Source: Novosphingobium sp.
GTDB taxonomy: Bacteria; Pseudomonadota; Alphaproteobacteria; Sphingomonadales; Sphingomonadaceae
Assembly (NCBI RefSeq): GCF_020852455.1
Contig: NZ_JADZAT010000006.1
Location: 1 to 64,000 of the forward strand
DNA length: 64,000 nt
Direction: 5' to 3'
Both the position numbers and the translations under genes were made by a program. Below are positions 27,511-36,659 of the stretch, one piece after another. Position 1 is the first letter of the stretch. Each line of letters opens with the position of its first letter. A model generated the notes under the pieces. That model was not told the DNA's origin. It saw only the letters and a program-made list of their open reading frames with translations, and did not search any database.

Positions 27511-27540
27511 AAAAGGCCGCGCCAGGTGCGCGGCCTTTTT
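27511..27540. terminator. bidirectional factor-independent terminator
   Basis: Eight-base GC stem (27515-27522 with 27528-27535) with a 5-base loop, AAAA on the left and TTTTT on the right, so it can act in both directions. Confidence 0.8.
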
Positions 27541-27651
27541 GCGTCCGGGCCCGGTCTATGGCGCGGTTCAGGGGTGCTCCCGAGGATGCACTTCATCAAC
27601 AAGCTCGGCCGAGAGTCCGGATAACCAACTGGAATGATGCAATTTATCCGC
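27541..27651. ncRNA. structured intergenic segment, candidate small RNA
   Basis: No ORF here. It lies between two terminators and can form three local stems: GTGC/GCAC around 27574-27590, the CTCGGCCGAG palindrome near 27604-27613, and CGGATAA/TTATCCG closing 27618-27650. The strand cannot be decided: on the minus strand it would end at the 27511-27540 terminator. A 6S-like RNA is possible by size only. The rest of the 27354-27761 gap shows nothing else. Confidence 0.3.
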
Positions 27652-27682
27652 AAAGACGCCCGACAGGACAATCAGGCTTTTT
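27652..27682 (-). terminator. probable purA terminator
   Basis: On the minus strand GCCTGAT and GTCGGGC (27677-27671 with 27664-27658) pair through two G-U pairs around a 6-base loop, preceded by AAAAA and followed by GTCTTTG. The wobble pairs favour the minus strand. It lies 80 bases beyond the purA stop. Confidence 0.55.
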
Positions 27683-27761
27683 CAAACAAACCACCCGCCA
27701 GATGCGCCCGGATGGGCCCAAGGTGCCCCAAACCGGTCGCAAATGCGGCAATCCGGTTTGC

Positions 27762-29051
27762 TCAATCCACGAACGGATCGCGCACCAGGATCGTATCCTC
27801 GCGTTCGGGGCTGGTCGAAACCAGCGCCACCGGGGTTTCGATCAGTTCCTCGATCCGGCGGATGTACTTGATCGCCTGGGCGGGCAGTTCGGCCCAGCTG
27901 CGGGCGCCGGCGGTGGTGCCGCTCCAGCCTTCCATCTCTTCATAGACCGGCTCAACCGCGGCCTGATCGGCGGCGTGGCTGGGGAAATAGTCGATGTCCT
28001 GCCCGCGCAGCCTGTAGCCCACGCAGATCTTCACCGTCTCAAACCCGTCGAGCACATCGACCTTGGTCAGGGCGATCCCGGTCACCCCGCTGATCGCGCA
28101 GCTCTGGCGGGTCAGCACGGCATCGAACCAGCCGCAGCGGCGCTTGCGCCCGGTGACGGTGCCGAATTCGTGACCGCGTTCGCCCAGCCGCTGGCCGGTA
28201 TCGTCCTCCAGCTCGGTCGGGAACGGACCCGATCCGACGCGGGTGGTATAGGCCTTGACGATCCCCAGCACGAAGCCGGCCTGACTGGGGCCCAGCCCCG
28301 AACCGCTGGCTGCGGTGCCGCTGACCGTGTTGGAGCTGGTGACAAAGGGATAGGTGCCGTGATCGACATCGAGCAGCACGCCCTGCGCGCCTTCGAACAG
28401 GATCCGCTTGCCGCGCTTGCGCGCTTCGTTGAGCGTGCGCCAGACCGGCTTGGCGAAGGGCAGGATGAAGGCGGCGATATCCCACAGATCATCCAGCAGC
28501 CGCTGGCGATCGATCGGCGGCTGGCCGAACCCGGCGCGCAGCGCATCGTGATGCGCGCAGATCCGGTCAAGCTGGGGGCCAAGGTCATCGAGGTGCGCCA
28601 GATCGCAAACCCGAATCGCGCGGCGGCCGACCTTGTCTTCATAGGCCGGGCCGATCCCGCGCCGGGTGGTGCCGATCTTGCCCGCGCCGCTGGCGTCTTC
28701 GCGCAGGCCATCAAGATCGCGGTGGAACGGCAGGATCAGCGGGGTGTTTTCGGCCACCTGCAGGTTCTGCGGATTGACGTCCACGCCCTGATCCTTAAGC
28801 TTGGCCACTTCATCGCGGAAGTGCCAGGGATCCAGCACCACGCCGTTGCCGATCAGCGAAAGCGTGCCGGTGACGATGCCGGATGGCAGCAGGCTGAGCT
28901 TGTAGACCTTGTCGCCCACCACCAGGGTATGCCCGGCGTTGTGCCCGCCCTGGAACCGCACCACGGCATCGGCGCGACTGGCCAGCCAGTCAACGATCTT
29001 GCCCTTGCCTTCATCGCCCCACTGGGCACCGATCACGGTTACATTGGCCAC
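27762..29051 (-). CDS. purA: adenylosuccinate synthase
   Basis: 429 residues. It condenses IMP and aspartate using GTP in AMP synthesis. The GTP-binding start [18 protein letters not shown], the second loop [11 protein letters not shown], and the [14 protein letters not shown] segment are all standard. Single gene with its own likely terminator. Confidence 0.97.
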   Translation of the reverse strand: MANVTVIGAQWGDEGKGKIVDWLASRADAVVRFQGGHNAGHTLVVGDKVYKLSLLPSGIVTGTLSLIGNGVVLDPWHFRDEVAKLKDQGVDVNPQNLQVAENTPLILPFHRDLDGLREDASGAGKIGTTRRGIGPAYEDKVGRRAIRVCDLAHLDDLGPQLDRICAHHDALRAGFGQPPIDRQRLLDDLWDIAAFILPFAKPVWRTLNEARKRGKRILFEGAQGVLLDVDHGTYPFVTSSNTVSGTAASGSGLGPSQAGFVLGIVKAYTTRVGSGPFPTELEDDTGQRLGERGHEFGTVTGRKRRCGWFDAVLTRQSCAISGVTGIALTKVDVLDGFETVKICVGYRLRGQDIDYFPSHAADQAAVEPVYEEMEGWSGTTAGARSWAELPAQAIKYIRRIEELIETPVALVSTSPEREDTILVRDPFVD

Positions 29052-29221
29052 GGTTCAGGGCGCTCCTTTTGTGCTGCGCTGCGGGAAACCGTGCCGCGCC
29101 CTAGGGGAAGGAACCGATCAGGGCAAGCCAAGGCAGCTTCCTTGCCGCGACAATCCGCGACAATTTGCGGCTGGCCCGGCAAGCTATGGGCAATAGTCTT
29201 TCCGGCAAAAGGAGTTTCATG

Positions 29222-30139
29222 ATGAAAAGAGCCCTGATCCTGACCCTGGCCGGCACCGCGCTGATCGCCGGAACCCTGGCCCAGGCCCGCCCCGGCGACC
29301 GGCTGCGCGAACGCATGGCCGCCCGCCAGAGCGGCCCGCAGGCCCCGCAGGCCCCGGGCAAGCAGACCCTGTCCTATGGAACTGACCGACTCCAGGTCCT
29401 CGATTTCTATCCCTCGGCCAGTGGCAACAAGCGCGCGCCGCTGGTGCTGTTTGTTCATGGCGGCGGCTGGAAGCGGGGCAGCAAGGACAATGCCGACGGC
29501 AGCTGGAAGGCGCCGCACTATACCCAGGCCGGCTATGCCTATGCCTCGATCAATTACCGGCTGGTCCCCGCCAACACGGTGGAAGATGAAGCATCGGACG
29601 TCGCCGCGGCACTGCGCTATCTGATCGACAATGCCGGCAAACTGGGTTTCGATCCATCGCGGATCGTGATCATGGGTCACAGCGCCGGAGCGCATCTGGT
29701 TGCGCTGGTCGGCACTGACGAGCAATACCTCAGGAAGGCCGGACTAAGCTTTGCCAGCATCGATGGCGTGCTGCCGATCGATGGCGCGGCCTATGACGTG
29801 CCCCGGCAGATCACCGATGGCGGCAATTTCATGCACGATACCTATCTGCAGGCCTTCGGAACCGACCCGGTGCGGCAGCGCGCCCTGTCTCCAACCTTCC
29901 AGGCTGCCACGCCCAATGCTCCGGATTTCCTGCTGATCCACGTGATGCGCAAGGACGGGGTGGCGCAGAACAAGGAACTGGAAGCGGCGCTGCGCAAGGC
30001 TGGCACCCGGGCCGAGCGGCGCGAGTTCGAAGGCACCGGCCTCAAGGGGCATGGTGAGATCAATCGTCAGCTTGGCAACCCGGACTATGCCGCCACTCCG
30101 GTGGTCGATGCCTGGCTGAAGCGGCTGTTCGGCGGTTAG
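29222..30139 (+). CDS. exported alpha/beta hydrolase
   Basis: 305 residues with a signal peptide ending LAQA. The oxyanion motif HGGGWKRGS and nucleophile elbow GHSAGAH put it with the carboxylesterase/kynurenine-formamidase-like hydrolases (HSL-type HGG). The catalytic His is probably in GHGEIN near the end. AAGGAG sits 7 bases before the ATG at 29222; an ATG at 29219 adds one residue. Substrate unknown. Confidence 0.85.
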   Translation: MKRALILTLAGTALIAGTLAQARPGDRLRERMAARQSGPQAPQAPGKQTLSYGTDRLQVLDFYPSASGNKRAPLVLFVHGGGWKRGSKDNADGSWKAPHYTQAGYAYASINYRLVPANTVEDEASDVAAALRYLIDNAGKLGFDPSRIVIMGHSAGAHLVALVGTDEQYLRKAGLSFASIDGVLPIDGAAYDVPRQITDGGNFMHDTYLQAFGTDPVRQRALSPTFQAATPNAPDFLLIHVMRKDGVAQNKELEAALRKAGTRAERREFEGTGLKGHGEINRQLGNPDYAATPVVDAWLKRLFGG

Positions 30140-31266
30140 AGCCTGACCGCCTCGCCGCCTTCAAGCCGGTGGGTGCAGCCCAGCGCGCCGGGGTCGCAGC
30201 AGTCGCCCAGCGCGGCCACGGTGCGCCAGCCGATCGCGCGCAGGCGCTCGGCATGAACCGGATCGTGACCCAGCGGCAGGAACAACGTATCGCGCGCCTG
30301 CTCCTGCCCGGCGAGCGTATCGATCAGATCGTCGGGGTAGAGCGAGAAACCGATCGCCGGCTCGTCCGCCTTGCCGCTGGCATTGCTCTTGATGGTGTAG
30401 CTGCCGCCCCGGCCGACCAGGCCCGCGATCCCGTCGGCATAGATCGTGAAGCCGAACCAGGTCTGGTATTCGAAGCCGTGGCGTTCGCTGGGATCCAGCG
30501 TCAGGCGGACCTTGCCGCCGATCCGCGCCGCGACCTGCCGCAAGGCCGCGATCCGGCTGGCGAGCGCTCCGCCCGTATCGAACCGGGCCAGCCGCTCGAT
30601 CGCCGCGTCGAACGGACCGATCGCTTCGAGCAGCGGCAGGTAGGCTGCCCCGCCCGCCGCGACCAGCGCGCCGGCGTTCTTGGCATCGAGTTCGGCCCGC
30701 ACGGCCTCGATCTGGCCGGGTTCGAGCGGCAGGGCCTTGGCGGCCAGGGTATCGACCAGGTCCGGCAGGGTGAAATCGACCGACAGCCCGGTCGCGCCGG
30801 CAGCGGCCAGCGCCTCGATCGCCACGGCCACCACCTCGCCCGCCGCAGCCACGCTGTCGAGCCCGATCAGTTCGGCCCCCAGTTGCAACCGTTCGCGGGT
30901 CGGATCCAGCCCGTCGCCCTTGATCATGACGACCTGGCCGGCATAGCACAGCCTGAGCGGCCGCGCGGCCGCGGCCAGGCTGGTCGAGGCGATCCGGCCC
31001 AGCTGCGGGGTCATGTCGCTGCGCAGCGCCAGGGTGCGCAGGCTTGCCGGATCGACAAAGCGGAACATCCGGCGCAGGCTGATCCCGGCCATCCGGCTGG
31101 CGAGCGAGTTCTCGAACTCGATCATCGGCGGCTGGACCCGGTCATAGCCATGGCCATCAAGCGCATCGAGCACCGCCCGTGTCAGGCGTGCAGCAGTGGC
31201 GGCACTGCCGGGCAGGCGGTCTTCAAGGCCCTCGGGCAACAGGTCGCGGTCGGTCTCTTGCATCAC
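30136..31266 (-). CDS. hisZ: ATP phosphoribosyltransferase regulatory subunit HisZ
   Basis: 376 residues. A catalytically inactive histidyl-tRNA-synthetase paralogue that partners the short HisG. Class II synthetase motif 2-like region (FRFVDPASLRTLALRSDMTPQ) and the LCYAGQVVM segment are present; the tRNA-binding domain is missing, as expected. It is 25 bases after serA and has no hisG beside it in this window. Confidence 0.88.
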   Translation of the reverse strand: MMQETDRDLLPEGLEDRLPGSAATAARLTRAVLDALDGHGYDRVQPPMIEFENSLASRMAGISLRRMFRFVDPASLRTLALRSDMTPQLGRIASTSLAAAARPLRLCYAGQVVMIKGDGLDPTRERLQLGAELIGLDSVAAAGEVVAVAIEALAAAGATGLSVDFTLPDLVDTLAAKALPLEPGQIEAVRAELDAKNAGALVAAGGAAYLPLLEAIGPFDAAIERLARFDTGGALASRIAALRQVAARIGGKVRLTLDPSERHGFEYQTWFGFTIYADGIAGLVGRGGSYTIKSNASGKADEPAIGFSLYPDDLIDTLAGQEQARDTLFLPLGHDPVHAERLRAIGWRTVAALGDCCDPGALGCTHRLEGGEAVRL

Positions 31267-31291
31267 GCGTGCCCCGTTGCCCGAATTGGCC

Positions 31292-32875
31292 TCAAAATGC
31301 CAGCGCCATGACCCGCTTCACGCCAGGCAGCTTGCGCGCCTGGTCAAGCAGGCCGGTGCTGACCTTGCTGTCAACGCTGAGCAGCAGCACCGCTTCCCCG
31401 CCCGCCTCGCGGCGGCCCAGATTGAAGGTACCGATGTTGATCCCGTTTTCGCCCAGCAGAGTGCCGATCCGGCCGATGAAGCCGGGGGCGTCCTCGTTGA
31501 CGATGTACATCATGTGCCCGTCCAGCTCTGCCTCGACCTTGATCCCGAACAGTTCGACCAGCCGCGGTTCGCTGTTGGAGAACAGCGTGCCGGCCACCGA
31601 CCGCTCGCCCGCATCGGTCTTGACCGAGACGCGCACCAGCGTGTGGTAATCGCCTTCCTTCTCGCTGCGGATCTCGCGCACCTCGATCCCGCGCTCCTTG
31701 GCCAGGAACGGCGCGTTGACCATGTTGACCGTGGCCGACTGGACCCGCAGGAACCCGGCGAGCACGGCGGCGACAATCGGCTTCGGGTTCAGCTCGGCCG
31801 CAGCGCCTTCGACGTGGATCGAAATCCGCGGAATCGATCCGGTGGTGAGCTGGCCGACCAGACTGCCCAGCCGTTCGGCCAGCGCCATGTAGGGCTTGAG
31901 CTTCGGCGCTTCCTCGGCCGAAAGGCTCGGCATGTTGAGCGCGTTGGTGACGCCGCCGCTGACCAGATAATCGGCCATCTGTTCGGCCACCTGCAGCGCA
32001 ACGTTGACCTGGGCTTCGTTGGTGCTGGCGCCCAGGTGCGGGGTGCAGATGAAGTTCGGGGTGCCGAACAACGGCGATTCCTTGGCCGGCTCGGTCTGGA
32101 ACACGTCAAGCGCGGCCCCTGCGACATGGCCGCTGTCGAGCGCATCCTTGAGCGCCGCTTCGTCGATCAGCCCGCCGCGCGCGCAGTTGATGATCCGCAC
32201 GCCCGGCTTGGTCTTGGCCAGATTCTCGCGGCTGAGGATGTTCCTGGTCTGGTCGGTCAGCGGGGTGTGCAGCGTGATGAAGTCGGCGCGCGCCAGCAGG
32301 CTGTCGAGCTCGACCTTTTCAACGCCCATTTCCACGGCGCGCTCGGGGGTCAGGAACGGATCGAAGGCCACGACCTTCATCTTGAGACCCAGCGCCCGGC
32401 TGGCAACGATCGAGCCGATATTGCCGGCACCGATCAGGCCCAGTGTCTTGCCAGTCACTTCAACGCCCATGAAGTCGTTCTTCGGCCATTTGCCGGCCTG
32501 GGTCTGGGCATTGGCTTCGGGAATCTGGCGGGCCAGCGCGAACATCAGCGCGATCGCGTGTTCGGCAGTGGTGATCGAATTGCCGAACGGGGTGTTCATC
32601 ACCACCACGCCCTGGGCCGAGGCCGCCGGAATATCGACATTGTCAACGCCGATCCCGGCACGGCCAACCACCTTGAGGTTCGTGGCCGCAGCCAGGACCG
32701 CCGGGGTCACCTTGGTCGAGCTGCGGATCGCCAGACCATCATAGTCGCCGATCCGGGCGATCAGCTGTTCGGGCGTCTCGCCGGTGATTTCATCGACCTC
32801 GCAGCCGCGCTCACGAAAGATCGCGGCGGCGTTGGGGTCCATCTTGTCGGAAATGAGTACGCGAGGCTTGGTCAT
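31292..32875 (-). CDS. serA: D-3-phosphoglycerate dehydrogenase
   Basis: 527 residues, the long type with NAD-binding domain, ASB domain and C-terminal ACT domain. NAD loop GLIGAGNIGSIVASRA; catalytic Arg in NCARGGLIDE, Glu nearby and the His in TPHLGASTNEAQ. The ACT part ends the protein (MYIVNEDAPGFIGRIG) and is the usual serine-sensing site. The ATG at 32875 is preferred to frame extensions into the repeat upstream. Confidence 0.96.
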   Translation of the reverse strand: MTKPRVLISDKMDPNAAAIFRERGCEVDEITGETPEQLIARIGDYDGLAIRSSTKVTPAVLAAATNLKVVGRAGIGVDNVDIPAASAQGVVVMNTPFGNSITTAEHAIALMFALARQIPEANAQTQAGKWPKNDFMGVEVTGKTLGLIGAGNIGSIVASRALGLKMKVVAFDPFLTPERAVEMGVEKVELDSLLARADFITLHTPLTDQTRNILSRENLAKTKPGVRIINCARGGLIDEAALKDALDSGHVAGAALDVFQTEPAKESPLFGTPNFICTPHLGASTNEAQVNVALQVAEQMADYLVSGGVTNALNMPSLSAEEAPKLKPYMALAERLGSLVGQLTTGSIPRISIHVEGAAAELNPKPIVAAVLAGFLRVQSATVNMVNAPFLAKERGIEVREIRSEKEGDYHTLVRVSVKTDAGERSVAGTLFSNSEPRLVELFGIKVEAELDGHMMYIVNEDAPGFIGRIGTLLGENGINIGTFNLGRREAGGEAVLLLSVDSKVSTGLLDQARKLPGVKRVMALAF

Positions 32876-32918
32876 TGTGGATTCCAATCGGGAGAATTCT
32901 TGCTTCCCCGTCACCGTC

Positions 32919-32995
32919 ACCCCGAACTTGATCCGGGGTACCGCTATCTTTGGCGGTGTTGGGAAAGGAGCGGGGCCCCGGGTCAAGCCCGGGGC
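32919..32995. repeat. paired palindromic repeat between serC and serA
   Basis: Second copy of the CCCCGG-type doublet: palindromes at 32919-32939 and 32975-32995. As it is inside the serC-serA transcript it may modulate the ratio or stability of the two messages. Confidence 0.75.
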
Positions 32996-33007
32996 GACGA
33001 AGGTGGT

Positions 33008-34138
33008 TCAGGCGGACTTGGTGGCGGCGTAGGCCCAATCGAGCCAGGGCCCGAGCGCTTCGATATCGGCGGTCTCGACCGTCGCGCCGCACCAGATCCG
33101 CAGGCCCGGCGGGGCATCACGGTAGCCAGCGATGTCATAGGCCGCGCCTTCCTTTTCGAGCAGGCCGGTCATCGCCTTGATGAAGTCCGCATCCGCACCC
33201 TCGACCGAGAGGCAGACCGAAGTCTTCGAGCGGATCCCGCTGTCGAGCGCCAGGTGGCCGAGCCAATCGCGTTCGGCGACGATCTTGTCGAGCGCATGGG
33301 CATTGGCATTGCTGCGCGCCATCAGCCCTTCAAGCCCGCCCAGCCCCTTGGCCCATTCCAGCGCGAAGATCGCATCTTCGACCGCCAGCATCGAGGGAGT
33401 GTTGATCGTCTCGCCCTTGAACACGCCTTCGGCGAGTTTGCCCTTGGCCGTCAGGCGGAAGACCTTGGGCAGCGGCCAGGCGGGAGTGTACTCTTCCAGA
33501 CGCTCGACCGCTCGCGGACCCAGGATCAGCACACCGTGGCCGCCTTCGCCGCCCAGCACCTTCTGCCACGAGAATGTCGCGACATCGATCTTGGCCCAGG
33601 GGATGTCATAAGCGAAGACCGCGCTGGTCGCGTCGGCAAAGGTCAGCCCTTCGCGCTCGTCAGGGATCCATTCGCCATCGGGTACACGAACACCGCTGGT
33701 GGTACCGTTCCAGGTGAACAACACGTCGTCGGCGAAATCGACCTTCGAAAGATCGGGGAGCTGACCGTAGTCGGCACGGTGCACCTTGGGTTCGAGCCTG
33801 AGCTGCTTGACCGCATCGGTGACCCAACCTTCACCAAAGCTTTCCCAGGCCAGCGCGGTGACACCGCGCGCGCCCAGCATAGTCCACATCGCCATTTCGA
33901 AGGCGCCGGTGTCCGAACCGGGAACGATGCCGATCCGGTGTGTATCGGGCAGCTGCAGCACCTCACGCATCAGGTCGATGCAGTATTGCAGGCGCGACTT
34001 ACCGATCTTGGCACGGTGCGAGCGGCCCAGCGATTCGGTGGCGAGTTTGGCGGGAGAATAGCCCGGCGGCTTGGCGCAGGGACCGGAAGAGAAGAACGGC
34101 CGTGCGGGCAGCGCCGCAGGCTTCACAGCATCAGTCAT
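33008..34138 (-). CDS. serC: phosphoserine aminotransferase
   Basis: 376 residues starting [25 protein letters not shown], with the class V aminotransferase opening. The PLP lysine is in [17 protein letters not shown]. It converts 3-phosphohydroxypyruvate to phosphoserine, the step after SerA. The long open frame upstream is non-coding and contains the leader RNA and promoter. Confidence 0.95.
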   Translation of the reverse strand: MTDAVKPAALPARPFFSSGPCAKPPGYSPAKLATESLGRSHRAKIGKSRLQYCIDLMREVLQLPDTHRIGIVPGSDTGAFEMAMWTMLGARGVTALAWESFGEGWVTDAVKQLRLEPKVHRADYGQLPDLSKVDFADDVLFTWNGTTSGVRVPDGEWIPDEREGLTFADATSAVFAYDIPWAKIDVATFSWQKVLGGEGGHGVLILGPRAVERLEEYTPAWPLPKVFRLTAKGKLAEGVFKGETINTPSMLAVEDAIFALEWAKGLGGLEGLMARSNANAHALDKIVAERDWLGHLALDSGIRSKTSVCLSVEGADADFIKAMTGLLEKEGAAYDIAGYRDAPPGLRIWCGATVETADIEALGPWLDWAYAATKSA

Positions 34139-34139
34139 G

Positions 34140-34222
34140 TAGACTCTCCTTACAGAGAGCTCGCGCGGCGTTGGGACCGCGTGGCCCGGAGCCGCGTTTA
34201 GTGTTGCACCGCAGCAAGTCAA
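34140..34222 (-). promoter_or_regulatory. serC-type leader RNA with promoter
   Basis: Minus-strand -35 TTGACT (34222-34217) with a weak -10 (34200-34195, 16 apart) precedes a short leader. A GC-rich stem (GCGGC...GCCGC, 34195 to about 34165) is followed by a perfect 5-bp hairpin CTCTC/GAGAG (34159-34155 with 34148-34144) whose second arm contains the Shine-Dalgarno. This matches in layout the serC RNA motif reported upstream of serC in alphaproteobacteria. Confidence 0.65.
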
Positions 34223-34249
34223 GGCAATCTGCGCACGCTTCGTCGCGTT

Positions 34250-34263
34250 CGCATAGCTATGCG
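34250..34263. promoter_or_regulatory. 14-base perfect palindrome, possible operator
   Basis: CGCATAGCTATGCG, between the serC promoter and the divergent extensin-like gene. It could be a repressor site for either. No T-run, so not a terminator. Confidence 0.3.
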
Positions 34264-34309
34264 GGCAATGCTTAGGATTTGTTAACCATAATTGGCGCAA
34301 TCTTGTTGC

Positions 34310-34975
34310 ATGCGCACGAGGCTTGTCATCCTTGTTCCCGCCCTGCTCACCAGCGCCTGCACGCTGGTTCCCGAGCAGCGGGAGCGGCGTCAGGCAACGG
34401 TTTCGCGGCCGGCTGCGGTGATCGCGGCCACCCCCGAAGCTCAGGCCTGCATGACCGGCCTGGGTGAACGGGCCGCAGCCTTCACCCCTCTGCCCGATGC
34501 CTATTATGGCGCGGGTTGCTCGGCAGTCAGTGCGGTCAAGCTGGCCAGCCTGCGCGGTGACAATTCCCGGCTGAAACTGTCGAACCTGGGCCCGATGACC
34601 TGCAGTCTGGCCGATACATTTGCCGGCTGGGCCCGTTTCGGCGTCGATCGCGCGGCACAGCAGATCCTGGGCAGTCGGCTGATCAAGATCGAAACCATGG
34701 GCAGCTACAACTGCCGCAATATTGCCGGTTCCGGCCGGCGCAGCGGCCATGCCAGCGCCAATGCGATCGACGTATCGGGTTTCGTGCTGGCCGATGGTCG
34801 CCGGATCACCGTAGAGGGCAATTGGGAAGACAAGTCGCCCGAAGTGCGCCGTTTCTTCAGCGCGATCCATGCCAGCGCCTGCAAGCGCTTTGGCATGGTA
34901 CTGGGTCCCAACTACAACCCCGCCCACCACAACCACCTGCACCTGGAAGTTGGCGGGCGCCGGGCCTGCAGGTGA
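34310..34975 (+). CDS. extensin-like C-terminal domain lipoprotein
   Basis: 221 residues from the ATG at 34310 with a lipoprotein signal (LLTSAC). The mature part has [18 protein letters not shown] and the C-terminal [10 protein letters not shown], the His-Asp-His pattern of LAS-type metallopeptidases that trim peptidoglycan. Four further Cys may form disulfides. Annotated in this lineage as extensin family proteins; enzymatic activity is inferred. Confidence 0.82.
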   Translation: MRTRLVILVPALLTSACTLVPEQRERRQATVSRPAAVIAATPEAQACMTGLGERAAAFTPLPDAYYGAGCSAVSAVKLASLRGDNSRLKLSNLGPMTCSLADTFAGWARFGVDRAAQQILGSRLIKIETMGSYNCRNIAGSGRRSGHASANAIDVSGFVLADGRRITVEGNWEDKSPEVRRFFSAIHASACKRFGMVLGPNYNPAHHNHLHLEVGGRRACR

Positions 34976-34990
34976 ACCGCAGGCAATCGT

Positions 34991-35019
34991 CCCGTTCAGC
35001 TTGCGCTCAAACGGGTTTG
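34991..35019 (+). terminator. weak terminator-like hairpin
   Basis: CCCGTT (34991-34996) and AACGGG (35010-35015) enclose a 13-base loop, followed by TTTG. Short T-run, so only suggestive. Confidence 0.3.
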
Positions 35020-35073
35020 CGATAAGGCAGCAGAACGACAATCCTCCGGGTCGCACGACACATGGAGGGGACG

Positions 35074-36174
35074 ATGACCAATCGTATCATGTCTGTCGGC
35101 GCAGCCTTGCTCGCCGCAATGTTTGCCAGCCCTGCCGCCGCGCAAGTCGTCGGTGAATGGCAATACGAGATCCTGCTCGACGTGCCTTCGTCGTTCAGGA
35201 TCACCCGCGATGCTGCGCATCCCAACCGAATGATCGCCACCGGTGACCTGGGTGGTCACCTGATGGTCTTCGTTGGCGATTTTCGCAATCTCAAGTGGTA
35301 TGGTACCTGGTACTGGTACGGCCCTGGTTCGGTCCGCCTGCCCGGACTGCGTACCTGCTCGAGCCCGATCGCCCCGCGCCCGGGCACGCCTGGATACGGA
35401 CGGCGGACCATGCATTCGGGTGGGTTCGAATTCACGCTCAATGCCGCAGAAAACCGGATGACCGGCTCGTGGAAATCAGCCTGTTCAGGCGACGATGGTC
35501 ATTTCGAAAGCGGTAGGCCACAGAATTTCACCGCATCGCGGATGAACACCTACACTGCGGTCACCCCAACCGTGCCGTATTCCCCGGCGCCCAGCGCTGC
35601 GCCTGCAAGCGATCCGGCGCCCAAGCCCCGACTGGTGGGTGAGGACCGCGGACCTGACGACCGCCCCTGCGCAGAAATCGCCCAGTTCCGGATTTCGCCA
35701 TCAGGCAGCAGTGCTGCGCCGGTTACCGCCTTCTCATCGCGCTATCGGCTGCGACCCTGCCTGACTAGTGCGGGCCGCAAGATCCAGCTCGACATGCCCA
35801 ACCCCGAAGGCAAGCGACCGATCCGGCTGGTGTTCGAAGGCCTGCGGGTCCACCAGCAGACCTCCGTTGCGGCACCAGTGGTTTCTGCGTCGAAGATCGG
35901 CACGACCCACCAGCAAGGTCTTCCCTTTATCGGCGAACCGCGCGCCGGACAGGCGATCATGAACATCGTTCTGCCGGGCCGGATCTGTTCTGCGCCGATG
36001 TGGCTGGCCTGGCTCGACTTCTCAGATGGTACCCGCAGCCGCGAACCGATCGGGGTGGTGGTATCGACCTGCGGCATCCAGGCCCATCCCGAGCTCTATC
36101 CCGCCAGCCTGCGCGGTGGATCGGGCGTGGAAGGCGTTCCGGTCACCGAGAAGCTCACGCCCGCGGGAAGCTAG
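35074..36174 (+). CDS. secreted protein of unknown function
   Basis: 366 residues with a clear signal peptide (ends [11 protein letters not shown]). GGAGGGG precedes the ATG at 35074. A beta-rich N-terminal domain with a repeated Trp-Tyr motif ([12 protein letters not shown]) and Cys pairs is followed by a Pro/Ala linker near residues 165-185 and a second domain with three Cys. No family recognised. It reads as a periplasmic or outer-surface beta protein. Confidence 0.7.
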   Translation: MTNRIMSVGAALLAAMFASPAAAQVVGEWQYEILLDVPSSFRITRDAAHPNRMIATGDLGGHLMVFVGDFRNLKWYGTWYWYGPGSVRLPGLRTCSSPIAPRPGTPGYGRRTMHSGGFEFTLNAAENRMTGSWKSACSGDDGHFESGRPQNFTASRMNTYTAVTPTVPYSPAPSAAPASDPAPKPRLVGEDRGPDDRPCAEIAQFRISPSGSSAAPVTAFSSRYRLRPCLTSAGRKIQLDMPNPEGKRPIRLVFEGLRVHQQTSVAAPVVSASKIGTTHQQGLPFIGEPRAGQAIMNIVLPGRICSAPMWLAWLDFSDGTRSREPIGVVVSTCGIQAHPELYPASLRGGSGVEGVPVTEKLTPAGS

Positions 36175-36659
36175 GCCAAGGCCTTGACTGCTGACTTCAG
36201 CAGGGCCCGCGAATAGCTGCGGTGGAAGCCCAGCAGCAGGCGGAACAACGGATCGCCCGGCTTGACCACAGCCGAGCCGAAATAGACCCGCGTGCCCTGC
36301 GCATTGGGCTGGACCATCAGCCACGAACGGGTCCGGCCCTGGAAATCGCACAGCAGGATCTGGTGGTCCTGCCGTGCTTCGACCGTCCAGGCCGAGAACC
36401 GCTCAACTTCGGCGCTGGCAAGCCTCGCCACGTCGGCATTGCTGGCTGTCTTGCCCAACAGTGCGCCCAGCAGCCAGCGTTCAAACCGGAATACGCGGCT
36501 GTTGTAGAAGGCCGTGATCAACTGGCCGAGCGTAACCGTACCCGCCACGTCCGCCGCGAAGCAGTCGACATAGGCCTGCTGCCGGACATAGCCATCAAGC
36601 AAGGACCCTGCGGGCAAGGTTGCCAGGGTAATGTCAGGCAGCATGGCAGTTCGACTCAC
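36171..36659 (-). CDS. cytoplasmic protein of unknown function, DUF2867-like
   Basis: 162 residues. The pattern AYVDCFAADV..., an RTRSWLMVQPNAQGTRVYFGSAV core cut by a strand-turn-strand, and a C-terminal PLFRLLLGFHRSYSRALL helix resembles DUF2867 proteins, but I cannot be sure. It overlaps the membrane/AhpD-like gene by 4 bases and so belongs to the Rrf2-linked operon. Confidence 0.6.
   Translation of the reverse strand: MSRTAMLPDITLATLPAGSLLDGYVRQQAYVDCFAADVAGTVTLGQLITAFYNSRVFRFERWLLGALLGKTASNADVARLASAEVERFSAWTVEARQDHQILLCDFQGRTRSWLMVQPNAQGTRVYFGSAVVKPGDPLFRLLLGFHRSYSRALLKSAVKALA

Noticed and set aside
26982..29222. 746-codon plus-strand frame over purA
   Set aside because: Antisense to PurA and the L,D-transpeptidase; no domain.
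31196..34201. 1001-codon plus-strand frame over serA and serC
   Set aside because: High-GC antisense shadow with low-complexity His/Gln/Arg composition; the opposite strand holds complete SerA and SerC.
33008..35056. 682-codon version of SerC
   Set aside because: The extra 300 N-terminal codons run through the promoter, leader RNA and the divergent extensin-like gene.
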